Assembly (NCBI GenBank): GCA_001695595.3
Contig: MBPM02000070.1
Coordinates: 248,001-312,000 of the forward strand
Length of the DNA stretch: 64,000 nt
Direction of reading: 5' to 3'
Source: Plasmopara viticola
Taxonomy: Eukaryota > Oomycota > Peronosporomycetes > Peronosporales > Peronosporaceae
Shown: positions 9,959 to 20,493 of the stretch, one piece after another
Numbering within the stretch: position 1 is the stretch's first letter
Layout: every line of letters begins with the position of its first letter
Position numbers and translations under genes: made by a program
Notes under the pieces: generated by a model
Seen by the model: only the letters and a program-made list of their open reading frames with translations
What the model was told of the DNA's origin: nothing
Database searches by the model: none

Positions 9959-10623
9959 ATGAGTTACAAAACTTCTTTATTCATCCTTGATGTCTCCAAT
10001 GTGATTCAGAATGGATACAATTCTTTTCTTAGGGCATCGTTTCCTGCATCTTCCGTGAATCTTAAAATTGCACAAGTAGCGCTTGGTTCACTAAGTCTCT
10101 ACAATTCGAGTTTCAATAACAATTCCTCCCTAAATGCAAATAACACATTTAGTATTAAGCTCCCAGCTGGCTGGAGTTATTTGAGCTTCGGTCTTTGGAC
10201 TGGAGCAGGAACACTTGCAGGAGCCAGTTTCACAGCCTAAATTACGATTCCAATTGGCATGAGCTCAATTATGGGAATCTCGCCAGCGTCGTATCCACCA
10301 TCGCTTAACTATACATCCATCTATACGATTACTTCGAATATAACACCACAAATCCATCAAATCAGAAGTTACTTTTTCACGTGTTCGCTTGTTAATAATC
10401 CAACAATGATAAATCCAACGATCCTAACGAGTTTCACTAACAGAGGGACAACCATTGGTCAATTGATTAGTGTAATACCACCAGAGTTTGCATGGATCTC
10501 TGTATATGATCAATCTGTAAATGTTTTTCGGATGGGGATCATCAATCAATCATTTAATCTTGTTTAGCTGGGGGATCCACGATTACGATTATGTTACTGA
10601 TTAGGCAGAAAGCGGACGCTTAA
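9959..10623 (+). pseudogene. Polinton penton-like (vertex, single jelly-roll) capsid gene, broken
   Basis: ATG at 9959 (MSYKTSLFILDVSNVIQNGY, then SVNLKIAQVALGSLSLYNSS) matches the N-terminus usual for Polinton penton proteins. A TAA at 10238-10240 interrupts the frame, which continues with ITIPIGMSSIMG, TPQIHQIRS, SLVNNPTMINPTILTSF and VIPPEFAWISVYD. A shift near 10566 leads to the usual C-terminal strand STITIMLLIRQK and a stop at 10621-10623. The protein would form the pentameric capsid vertex. The readable length (about 220 codons) is near or slightly below the family norm. The gene is divergent from the CRN gene across 142 bp. Confidence 0.7.
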
Positions 10624-10639
10624 AGTGAGTTAATATGAC

Positions 10640-10920
10640 AGTTCATTAGATCCACTGCGTGGAAAGAAACGTTCATGCCCCATTGTGTATCCATGACAAG
10701 TTCGATTCCTCTCATCTAGCATCTGACAGTATCCATCTCTTACTTCATCGAATGGGAGGTTGGATAGCTCTCTAGTTCGTCATCGAATTGAAAATTAGAA
10801 CAGATGCTTTGTATGGAATTATATCACTATTGACCAGCAACCTCATCTCATATTTAAGTCTATCTACTTCCTCGATGACCTTCAGTCTTCGACTAAACTC
10901 CTTCAATTTAGTATGAAGTG
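10640..10920 (-). pseudogene. Unassigned Polinton-region reading frame, broken
   Basis: On the minus strand a coiled-coil-like segment (TKLKEFSRRLKVIEEVDRLK) continues to YEMRLLVNSDIIPYKASVLI. A frame change leads to FDDELESYPTSHSMK and MDTQWGMNVSFHAVDLMNC. It is flanked by penton and integrase genes. I do not recognise the family. Confidence 0.35.
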
Positions 10921-11251
10921 TCTTTAGTTCTTTTTATATATGATGTCACGCTCTGATTGCTTTGGAGTGTGGTGATAGCAATGGATGCAATCTCTCACTG
11001 CGCTCAAACCGCAAGGCTTACTTTTTTATTCAACGACTGACACTTCATCCTTTCTCCTTCGTCCTTAGTTCGTTTATTTTCTATTTACTGGAACATTTTC
11101 TTTCAGGAGCGCTTATTTTGATTTTGGTGATCAAACGAAGACTGGCTTGAGTCTCTCATGTGTGTTCTTCGAAGCCAGTCCATTTTAATGAGTATCTATT
11201 TTTACCGTTTCGCATCTTCTTATAATGTAATATCTTCTCGACGTTCCAAAG

Positions 11252-12151
11252 TTAATTCTTTTCAATAAGAGCATCTGTTGCATCAGCATTGACTACTTTA
11301 AGCTCGCTATGAGGCTTGTATATGGTATGATTGTTCTTCGAGCGAATTTAAATATTGTAACCATCAATGCCAACGATCTAGTAGATAGTCTTTGACCATT
11401 TTTCCGATTCTTTATCAAACTTTCCTTTGTTTAGCTTATACAGTACGTTGTCACCAATATTGAGTTCGTTCGTTACATCTTTGTTCAAATCTTGATCATA
11501 TTGAATATCCTCCTCCATGACTTTCCCCTTCATTTGATTTGGTGTCGCGTTGATTGCACTGTGAAATGTCGAGTTGTACTTCTCGATGACAGCAGATTAT
11601 AATAATTTTGTTAATGTCTTATCAAACTTTATTAGACGTTGCTTCAAAGTACGATTGAAACGCTCAATCTAACTCATCGTATTGTGATCACCAGCCTCGT
11701 TATTGTAATGCTCAATATTCTTCTCTTTTAGAAATGTCTGGACACTATCATTCATGAACTCTTTCCCATTGTCTAAAGTCATGTTATCGACCTTGTGTGC
11801 TTTTATAAAAAGCTCTCATTGCCTTCAATACTGGAATCGCTTTTTTATCCGGGATTAATTGTGCGTATCCAATTCGTGAGTTGATGTTGATCGCAGTGAG
11901 CATAGTACGTTTCCTCCAGAATGCTAAGTCGATTTGCCACGAGTTTGGACTTTAAGAAGCGATTTTGAAATGTGGAAGTCTGCTTTTCTGGCCTTGGTGG
12001 CGTTGATTGTCTATCTGCTGTGCGTACCAGTCCTTCACACATCCTTTAGGCGGATAGGTGAATCTTTTGCTTTAGCTTTCTCATAGAGCTACCGAGCGCT
12101 GATGAATCCGGTCGCTGGGTCGTTGTAGAGGGTAGATAGTAGAGTTTCCAT
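11252..12151 (-). pseudogene. Polinton retroviral-like (rve, DDE) integrase, broken
   Basis: ATG at 12151 (METLLSTLYNDPATGFISAR) is followed by stops and frame changes. Readable integrase landmarks are SWQIDLAFWRKRTMLTAINI (first catalytic Asp), then KVDNMTLDNGKEFMNDSVQT (second Asp), then IERFNRTLKQRLIKFDK (catalytic Glu) and KYNSTFHSAINATPNQMKGK. The C-terminal part reads YKLNKGKFDKESEKWSK and HSELKVVNADATDALIEKN before a TAA at 11252. At least three in-frame stops and one shift (near 11940) interrupt it. The enzyme would insert the element DNA into host chromosomes. It ends only 22 bp from the polymerase stop; here the integrase 5' end abuts the polymerase 3' end, both minus strand. Confidence 0.85.
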
Positions 12152-12172
12152 GATTTAGATATATAGTAAGAT

Positions 12173-15100
12173 CTAAATATCTAGTGGCTCAGTTGATATA
12201 CCATCCTCAAGAACCTTTCTCTTGTCGTAATAGTAATTCAATCCGATCTTGTGATGATGCTCTTACTATACTTATCAACACGCAATCCTTTATTGGTAGC
12301 ACTCAGCGTGATGCGATTGCGAACAACTGTTCGAATCTTTCTGATCTCAGGACCGATGCATTACGATTACCTCCTTGCTGTATTCCTTTTGCCGATACCT
12401 TTACTAGCTTATGATTCTCATCAACCATGTAACAAATGTAATTCTTCGAGCTGAGAGATACCATCGCATTTCCTCTCCATTCCTCTACGAAGAGACCCGG
12501 AGTACGTCGATTAAAGGCTGCGTTCTCTACCGTGTCGTCGCGAGGAAACCAAATATACTTGTGAGTATTGTAGTGTTCCTAAAGATCAGGTTTGATGAGA
12601 TCTTCGAATGGATTCTTACTACTAAACGATATATAAGCACTATCTGTAATTATTTCCTGGTATTGGAAGTCCGATCGGTCGAAGTAAAAGTCAATACAAT
12701 CGTAACAGAACTCTAACATGCGAAGCTTGGCGAGTCGATATATAGCAATTGAGAGATGAATAGGATTGTTGAGTATCATAGATTTCTTCTTGAGTGTAAT
12801 CTCGAATGAGTCTCCTAGCTCTTCAACATCATAGAACCGGTTTTGCTCAACAATTGAACCAATCGACTCGTCGCAACTCTTATGTTTAGTCTCTTTATGC
12901 TTATCCTTATCCATTCCAGAGCGACGGAAAGCTGAGTTTCCAATAAGCTTCATCATCTCCGCAATCATAGCCTTATCCTCGTCAGCATCACCCTCACGTC
13001 GAGCTTCTGAAACCAATTCCATGAATCTCTTTGATGGGCGATGATATGCTGCTCTGATGAACGAGTATGGCTTCGTGATAACATAACCATGTTGCAGTTA
13101 CCATTTCAATAAGGGTGTGTAGATGAGAATTTGCTCTTTAAAGTATGAATCGATGAGCTTACGAGGCTTTAATGTATTCTTGGTCTCGAGAAACATGTTG
13201 TAGCTGTGCATGTGCTCACCAATTAAGTCTTTGTTCATGGGATCAATCTCAGTGTTCTTAGAGATTGGTGTCGTCTCACTGAATAAATCCTTGAGATGTG
13301 GTGGCGTTTCAATATCACATTCAAGAAATCCAAACATCTTATCACTCTGAATAACATCAAGGATACAATCGTACGGAGAGATCGTTGTCAGTTTTCCACA
13401 CGGCATCTCATTATCAAGAGCCAAGAGGTATAGAGCATTCGCATCGTATCCAATAACCTTCTTCACGAATTTCTCACCATTACGAATTTTAGTTTCGTCA
13501 CGCTTGGCATATCGATTGAAGATAATGGATGGACCACCTGCAATATTTGCTTTCATCTTGTAAAATGTCATTGTTAGGAGCATCAATTGACCATACAAGC
13601 TTGTCGCTGTTTGCTTCAATACCCGAATTTGCTGATCGACATGTCTTTACGTGATACATTGCAATGAATACAAGTCATCATAATGTTACCATTGACATGT
13701 CCTTTCGAGTTATCAATACGGTCGGATGGTGCATTTTCTTCAGTAAGACCACAATCGCAATGTTTGCAAGAGTACCGTTGCTTGACGAAAAGCTCATTGG
13801 GATGATCGATCCCCATATCAAATTCTCTATTTGCGTCTGCGTCTTGCTTACAGTATCCATTAAAGCGGTTGATTGGGAGACAGAATGGTGATCACTGAGC
13901 TCTCTTGATTGGTTCTAGCTTTTCGTACAACGTCTAAGCCTGGAAGAGAGACAGCATTCATGAGCATGTCTAGACCAAACGACCGATATTGCTCACGTTG
14001 TTTTTGAACCGCCAGGACAACTGGCTTCACATCTAAATTATTATACCAGATCAGAAAGTCTTTAATTGACCTCATTTTGTAATGATTCCAGACAAACGTA
14101 ATTCTTTCATAGTCTTTGTCTGAAATTTGCGTCCCACGGAACTGAGAAACAAATGCATGCTTGGGTGGAAGAGTTGTTTCATTAGCTTCTCAAAATTTGT
14201 AATATACTCGTATGGAAACAAATATTACCAAGCCCACAAACACAACGGATTTTATCTGAGCAGTTACAACCGCCCAAATACGTCTCGAGGTAGAAATTAA
14301 AGGATGTTCCAGCTGGACGGTAATTGGAGATGTCGAGAATCTTGAGGTTATTTGGAGAGATGCTCATGTAGCTGGGGGTTTGATAAGCATGCTGATGTTC
14401 TCAGGACCTAAGGCTGTGAATAGATCCTTCTTAATCAGATTTAGATCATATCGTCCAGAGTTAAAACCTAGGAGAGGAATTTGTTGACATAGTTGATCCA
14501 AGTCTTTTTGATTTTCTATCTATTTGTAGAGAGCACCAAACTTACATACATTGTTTTCATATATGCTAGAGGCGACTGAATGGATGTATCTAAACATCTG
14601 ATCAAGGAGATTCTTAGGGTCATCACTTACGAAGCATTTAGCCGTCATACTCAGGCTATCACAAATTGAAACACTTACAGGAACATGCTTGCTTGTATAT
14701 GCCGTCGATTGCCCACGTTGCTCATCAATATCCATAAGAATAGCTTCGAATTCATAACCGATTATGTGCTCCATGTAGTGATCAACTCCCTGAATTGTAT
14801 TTACTTAGGAGTCCTTTGAGCTTGTTGCCACCTGGTCGATATGCTTGCGGCTTGACACGGATTCTCTCACTTGTCATAACATTACATTCTGCTCGCTTCT
14901 GGTCCGCAAGCTTCTTCCATTCCCCAAATATCATATCACAGTTACTACAAGGATACTTACTTGACAAAGCATCGATACGTGGGATATACATCGCATGTCC
15001 CTTGTAATCGAGGTTTTGAGCTTGTTTGAAGGTTTTCTATCAGAATCACGAAAATAGGTAATTTCCTTTGTTTCAAGATTCATCTCATGAACGTCAATAC

Positions 15101-15960
15101 TGATGTCGAAGGATTCCTCCAGCTCGTCAAATTGGAGAGTATCAAGTGGTTAAAACGATTTAAACAGTGGAAGCGAATATTTAATGTTCTTGAATGCACA
15201 ATACTGCTGAAATCGATCTTTCACAAGACTCTAAATGCGGTTATTGTCTTGTCCTTCAGTCTGGAGGTGATAGTCAATACAGTGAAACACACATTAATTC
15301 TCTGTTTTTGGGAAATTGATTATATGTCTATTTGACTTGATCACATCAGGGATAGTGATCTTACTATCTCCCAGTCGATGTCTTTGTAGAGTATTGTTGC
15401 TGAGACTGCGGTAGTCTCATCAAGCTTGTAAGAACTTGATGGATACTTGATCGTTGATGCAAAGTCTGTCGAATTCATCATATCAAAGATCTTAGTTTGG
15501 ATCTCAGATTTCTTATTGATCGCGATAGTGTTATCTGAGACACGAGTGTTCCAGCCTGGTGAATAGTATCTCTTTTCACCCGTATGAATGTTAATAAGAT
15601 TGTATCCAAGCTCAATCGACACCTCGAACGCTTTGATCTGCGATCGAAGGGTACTTCTGAGATTACTGAATACATCCGCGCTCGAATGAACCTCTTTAGC
15701 TCTTCTTTTCATACGATTATAAGAAGCTTTGGGTCTGCTAACCGCGCCCTTGAGAACATTGACCCTGTCGTTGATTGACGAGTTGCGTGGGAAAGCTTTG
15801 GAATTCTGCTTGACAATTTGTTCTTTTTTGTATGGTCTTGATAAATTACTAACCCACGCCATACGTCCGGTCCTACCACGGACCTTAACTCGATAACTGT
15901 CCCCCACTTCTTAACCGGGATCCCCAATTTTCTTATTTTATCAAGTTTATGAGAGAACAT
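12173..15960 (-). pseudogene. Polinton protein-primed family B DNA polymerase, broken
   Basis: ATG at 15960 (MFSHKLDKIRKLGIPVKKWG) and stop at 12173-12175. In order I can read ISYFRDSDRK and a zinc-finger-like SSKYPCSNCDMIF (about 14940), exonuclease motifs GYEFEAILMDID (Exo I; the usual first Asp is Glu) and GFNSGRYDLNLIKKDLF (Exo II), then LDISNYRPAGTSF. Next are DFLIWYNNLDVKPV (Exo III region), an HNH-like C-x2-C and DRIDNSKGHVNGN segment (13620-13810), and palm motif A in IGYDANALYLLALDNEMPCG. Motif B reads KLIGNSAFRRSGMD (usual Gly is Arg) and motif C reads ITDSAYISF (first Asp of DTDS lost). The C-terminus reads PGLFVEEWRGNAMVSLSSKN and YYYDKRKVLEDG. Several frameshifts and stops separate these parts. 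The normal enzyme replicates the element using a protein primer. Confidence 0.9.
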
Positions 15961-16049
15961 TTTAATAGGAGCTATATACTTGCTACTAAAAATTTATGGT
16001 GTGACTATATATATAGTAAAATTATCGCTTAAGATGGAACCAAAAAAAA

Positions 16050-16225
16050 TTAGTCTTGTGATTTGAGTTTGGCATAGTTCTACCGATGTTTCTCGTTCAG
16101 TTTACCACGATGATTGTCATCGTATCCTTTCTGCTCCCGCAGTCTCTCTTCGCGATTTTTTTATAGTATCGCCTAGCTGCTGCGCGCTGAGCTTCAGGAT
16201 TGTGTTTATACTTTTCAGGATCGTA
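16050..16225 (-). pseudogene. Small basic Polinton-region protein relic
   Basis: Reads YDPEKYKHNPEAQRAAARRY, then YKKIAKR, a frame change and LREQKGYDDNHRGKLNEKHR, one stop and NYAKLKSQD to a TAA at 16050-16052. The charge pattern suggests DNA binding, but the family is not recognised. It lies just upstream of the polymerase start on the same strand. Confidence 0.4.
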
Positions 16226-16399
16226 TTCTTAGTATACTTCATACTTTATACTTTATATTATCAGGATCAAATCAAACATCAAATATGAGAACTTTCGGTG
16301 ACTGATTGGTGCAGAAAATATGATATCTTTAGAAGATAGACTTTCGCATGCTCTTCTTCAATTCCTCGACCGATAGGTCCATCATAGGCATTGGTTTTG

Positions 16400-16605
16400 A
16401 CATACTTTAGAACCATGCTCTGTGCTTCGGGAATGAACAGTGATATGGATAGAGATGATAGTCAATAACTTTCTTTCCACATTGACGATTCAACCATCGA
16501 TCAAATGGTTCTGACAATATTTGCCTTATCATCTTTTCAGCATTATCGAGATTGGTTTCATGCTTGGGGATTTGATGAGGTCGGAATGTCTGGAGTACCG
16601 ACTTT
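16400..16605 (-). pseudogene. Unassigned reading frame at the right edge of the Polinton
   Basis: An open stretch reads SVLQTFRPHQIPKHETNLDN, then AEKMIRQILSEPFDRWLNRQ and CGKKVIDYHLYPYHCSFPKH before a stop. Residue usage is protein-like, but no domain is recognised. A second fragment (MDLSVEELKKSMRK) follows in the next frame. Confidence 0.35.
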
Positions 16606-19408
16606 TAGTTTTTGCATGACATGAATCGTACCATTATTCAACAAGTAATTACACTTATCTTTGTTATACTTATTATATCGTTGCTTTAGATGGGACGTAA
16701 GAAGTGGACCTCAATTTTTTTTTTGTCTTAAGCGAAGAATCTAATAAGTATATACAATCATGTTACTTGCGAGTTCTTCAACAAGGTTGTAATTACTTGT
16801 GGTGCAAAGAGCTACCTTTGATCGTGAGCCATGGGTGGGGGCTGTGGCTATGGTTAGGAATTGTGGATAGGACTAGGGTGCGTATTGGTGATTACTTAGG
16901 GTCAGGGGTGGGTTTCGAGTTGAAACTAGGTTTAGGTGCTCCGAAAAAAAACTGCCTATGTAACTACGCAGATGTAACAATTTGACTTTTCCAAGCAATA
17001 ACGCGCTGGATCGTAAATATCTAATTTCTAACAGATCTTATGCATGACCCTGTTTTACTTGGTCACCGTCATCATGTTTATTTGTACATCTATAAGTCCG
17101 AAGTAAAGCTTTATGCACAAAAAAAGCAAACAAACTCATCGTCAGCGTTTGCGGACCGTTGCCCATATATTGCATCTCCATCCAGAGTAGTTTTTAAGAA
17201 ACCTGTGCCAAAACTATTTTCCAAACTAAAGTCAGCAATTCTTCGAAGCACTCGATTATATTCGCTCAGAGCCTACCCAGATTTTTTGATTAGATCTTTT
17301 TCAGCTCGACTGACCAATTTCTCTATCGTGGGCTTGATACCTTTTCGATCATTTTACTACGCTCGTTTGCAGCAATTCAAAAAAAATTGTCGATGTTTGA
17401 TTGCCGCAGCTACGTGTGAGATCGGACATTAATCATTTATGATCCAAAACTCTATTGGCCGATCGAGAGCACACAATCCGCCTTCAAAGTCAGTGCCAAT
17501 TGTGTTTTTGTTGTTACAATGATTTAGTATCAATTTGTCGGTGCTCTGGCTCCGTGCGAAATATAGGCTATGGAATTAAAGAAGAGACTAGTTACCTCAG
17601 ATGATAAGCCGACCAGCAACCCAAGACGCCTCCTCAGTAGATTTTGACGCACATATTTTTTAAAAGCGCCGCCCTATAGGGTATGGTGGCTTTTAGTACA
17701 GGAAAAGTTCTGAAGTTCCCCCCGCTCATATCCAAACATTTATCTTGCGCTCAATCTTTGTAACAAGGCGAGCACGGGTGGGTATACAGCGACTGGTCAT
17801 GCTCATTTATAAGGCTGAGAGGTTGTGTACCCGTAAGGCTGTGGATTTGAGCAGCCGGTCGAGCCGAAGGAAAATGGCTTCGTGACGCAGTCCAGACACC
17901 GTACGCCATGACGCGCAACGGGTATATCCGACTGTGAAGGTCACGAGTAATATGGTCGAAAGGGTACATTTCTGTTCGAGAGCCTCAAGCATTCGCGACC
18001 GCCTCGAAGAAGTTGTGGCCTGAACAACAAGACCTACCCTTAGAGTACATTAGGTCGCGTAGGAGCTGCCGATGCTCATGGAGAAGCGTAATTCTGAGGT
18101 GGAGCAGTTTTCTCCGGCGCTCTCCAAGCGTTAGGTTAGCTGCATCTTCACATAAAGAGCATAATAAAGCGGATGCATTTCTACGAGCGCCATGGCTTTT
18201 TCTTTCTTTTTTTAAAAAGCGTGGGCGCTGTTAAAGCGGTTCCGACAAAAATGCCCTAAGTCAATTATAGTCTTAGATTCGAATCAACGAGCACGGTTTC
18301 AAGAATTCGCTTCGTTTTGATCGCTCGTAAGGATCCCGTAGCCATACTTGGAGCTTAAGTGGCTTGAGCAACACCAACCTACCAATTCAGCGAGTAAATT
18401 GCACATTCATCACACAAATGTATACAATTTGTTCCACAATGGTTGAATACTAGGCTGAAATACCCGACTATTCTTAGAGTCTCCTTCGCTCGAGTGGCTC
18501 TCCCCGCATGATCTCTACTTAAACTTGCCGTTATCAGGCGCAGTTGTTGACTCAGGCGCAGACTTCAATATTAAGTACAGAGGCTATCAAATCTAAGCAG
18601 GTGTCAAAGCAGCTTGTTCGTTACTGATTTGATCATTTGGCCGTCTAGCAGCCAACCTTGCTAATCGCATTGTCATCGTTATGATCAGCCTGACTTTTTG
18701 TAAAGAGGTCAGGAAGTAATAGAGATCACTCACCACTCTCCTTTTAGACATAATCCGAGTCTTAGAGGGGAAGAACGTATTATAAAGTCGAGCTTTAACA
18801 TGAAGAGCTGGCTGCCTGGCCATGGAAGACTAAGGGTTTCTCTCTGATATCAGTATGCATAACAAAAACGCAAAAGAGCTTTTCTTGCCGATTAATTTAC
18901 GAATCACGAATACACTCAGCAAACCATGAGAAGACATAGTTCTTTATTCAGAGAAATTAAATGACAGAGGCAAGTTTTTCATAAGATCACAGAGGCAACC
19001 TTGCGCCAAACACAAGAAGAGAAAACATTCACGAGCCATGTGAGCTATCTTTATCTTTTGACAAATCGATGGGCGTTCATCTTGACACGCAAGCTGTATT
19101 TTTGTATCGTCTCGCTATTTGACACTATAACAAACAATCGATGTGATGCCAAAATCAAAAGCATAAACCCCATGCGGTAATACTTAATCCCGCAAACTTG
19201 TATAAGAGGCTAAATGACCACAGGCTTTTAGACATAGTGTCATCATAAACAAAAAGTCAATAGGATAGTGTCACCCTTTATTTCTATAGGTGGCGACGAA
19301 TACATTACGAAGTTATCGAAACCTTCTTGACGAGAAGATACTTTGCGACCAACCCTTCATGACAAAAAGATACTTTGCGCCCAAAACGTCAGACTTCGAT
19401 TCAAACCT
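16606..19408. other. Intergenic, one possible exon, otherwise nothing recognised
   Basis: A G-rich stretch with several GGG runs lies at about 16830-16920. On the minus strand about 18200-17995 reads SLCEDAANLTLGERRRKLL and HLRITLLHEHRQLLRDLMY within a frame of about 70 codons, which could be an exon of an unknown gene (weak). No Polinton or retroelement motif is seen. Confidence 0.4.
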
Positions 19409-19975
19409 TTAAAAGTCATCATCATCGTCGTCCTCGTCCTCGTCACTAAAATACGTCCGTCGCTTCATCTGCACAATAAAAGCATCGTGAGCTCGCATGT
19501 CGTGGCGCTAGCGTTTCTCCCTTCCACATTTTTGAAGTTGCTTTTGTCGTACCGTGACTTTTGTGCGCTGCTTCTCTTCAGTGACGCCCACCTGGTTGAG
19601 CAAGTCAATGAGTTTGTTCTCGTCAATCTTGGCCGCCAGTTGACCACGCTGCGCCATCTGCATAATCATATCCTCGATCGCACGAGCCTTCTCAGGCTTC
19701 ACAATCGCTATTCTAGCCACTACATCGTATTAATCACATTCGCCAATCATCTCAGTACACACTCCGTCAATACAGCAGTTTCCACGAGTCCCAACGTACA
19801 CCGCTCACGAGCATCGGGAAGCATGACTTGCTGTATCATAGACTGACGCATCTGCTCCTCTTCCCTGATCAATCACACACCACTCAGCTTCAGTCTAATT
19901 TGGCTGTTGAACAGTATAACAGTAGGATACGCACTGCTGCTTCATCTGCTGTTGCTGCATCTGTTCCTTGGACAT
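19409..19975 (-). CDS. PDCD5: PDCD5/TFAR19 family DNA-binding protein, four exons
   Basis: Exons at 19935-19975, 19800-19864, 19553-19719 and 19409-19468 join in frame to 110 codons plus a stop. The introns start GTGCGT, GTACGT and GTACGA and end AG. Diagnostic segments are EEEQMRQSMIQQVMLPDARE, LARIAIVKPEKARAIEDMIM, QMAQRGQLAAKIDENKLIDL, then KVTMKRRTYFSDED and an Asp-rich tail ending in Phe. PDCD5 relatives are small helical-bundle proteins of about 125 residues with a flexible acidic tail, linked to apoptosis in animals and to chaperonin or histone-acetylation partners. The usual N-terminal helix (about 20 residues) is not present before MSKEQM, so a further 5' exon may have been missed. 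A small membrane-protein gene starts about 100 bp away, divergently. Confidence 0.85.
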
Positions 19976-20075
19976 CTTTAATTGCGGTTGCGCGTCCTAG
20001 TGTGACAAAGACACGTTGGTGCAAAGATACAACAAAGGAAGCACTTAGACCCCGTGGATCACGTCATTTATAAAG

Positions 20076-20404
20076 ATGGGAGCGACGACGTACGCTCATG
20101 GTGCTGTTGGTGGAATTGTGTTGCTTCTTTTAGTGATGCAATCCCTACTTTTAAGACAACGAAACCAAGGTACATATATTCCAATGGTAAGGTACATCGA
20201 CCTTTTAAATTAAATACATTAATTTTTGCAAGCCAAAAAAGGTACAAATTTGTGTATACGCAAATTTTGCAAATGTAATGCAACCGTTGCTTGAATCTGC
20301 AGCCACGATCATTACAGCCGTATGAAACGATATGCTCTTACGGACTTTTTTCTATTTGGATTGTCTCTTCAATCGTTATGCTGCTGATCAACTGGCTACG
20401 ATAG
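20076..20404 (+). CDS. Predicted 70-aa protein with two membrane segments, two exons
   Basis: Exon 1 (20076-20186) encodes MGATTYAHGAVGGIVLLLLV and MQSLLLRQRNQGTYIPM. A GTAAGG donor at 20187 and a TCTGCAG acceptor at 20301-20302 give an intron of 116 bp in phase 0. Exon 2 (20303-20404) encodes PRSLQPYETICSYGLFSIW and IVSSIVMLLINWLR before a TAG. The model predicts two hydrophobic helices separated by a short polar loop. No family is recognised. The intron signals and hydrophobic pattern are the only support, so the model is tentative. Two strong inverted repeats begin 3 nt after the stop codon. The start lies 100 bp from the divergent PDCD5 start. Confidence 0.45.
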
Positions 20405-20407
20405 ATC

Positions 20408-20426
20408 GTGTTTGGAGTCCAAACAC
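20408..20426. repeat. Perfect 9-bp inverted repeat with 1-nt centre
   Basis: GTGTTTGGAGTCCAAACAC has arms GTGTTTGGA and TCCAAACAC around a single G. It begins 3 nt past the stop of the predicted small membrane-protein gene. Confidence 0.9.
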
Positions 20427-20436
20427 GAACTATTGT

Positions 20437-20493
20437 AAAAACGTTTTCAATCCGAAAGTCCTAAGTTTGGACTTTCGGATTGAAAGCGTTTTT
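20437..20493. repeat. 25-bp stem, 7-nt loop hairpin
   Basis: Arms 20437-20461 and 20469-20493 pair over 25 bp with a single mismatch, around the loop TAAGTTT. In RNA this would be a stable stem in the presumed 3' UTR of the upstream gene, or the scar of a foldback (MITE-like) element. No flanking target duplication was seen. Confidence 0.9.

Larger units (their letters stand above)
6350..16610. mobile_element. Decayed Polinton/Maverick (polintovirus-like) element
   Basis: The stretch holds a penton-like capsid gene (9959), an rve-type integrase (11252-12151) and a protein-primed family B polymerase (12173-15960). It also holds several small unassigned genes and a CRN gene. The combination of integrase, protein-primed PolB and jelly-roll capsid genes defines Polintons. 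Recognisable genes are close-packed with mostly short gaps, as in a viral genome. No major capsid protein, A32/FtsK packaging ATPase or adenovirus-type protease was found, so the copy is incomplete. All three diagnostic genes carry stops or frameshifts. Terminal inverted repeats and the target duplication were not found, so both limits are approximate: the left is set by the first small gene and the right by the last readable fragment. Confidence 0.8.

Noticed and set aside
16830..16920. G-quadruplex or telomere-like tract
   Set aside because: The G runs are irregularly spaced and there is no repeat unit.
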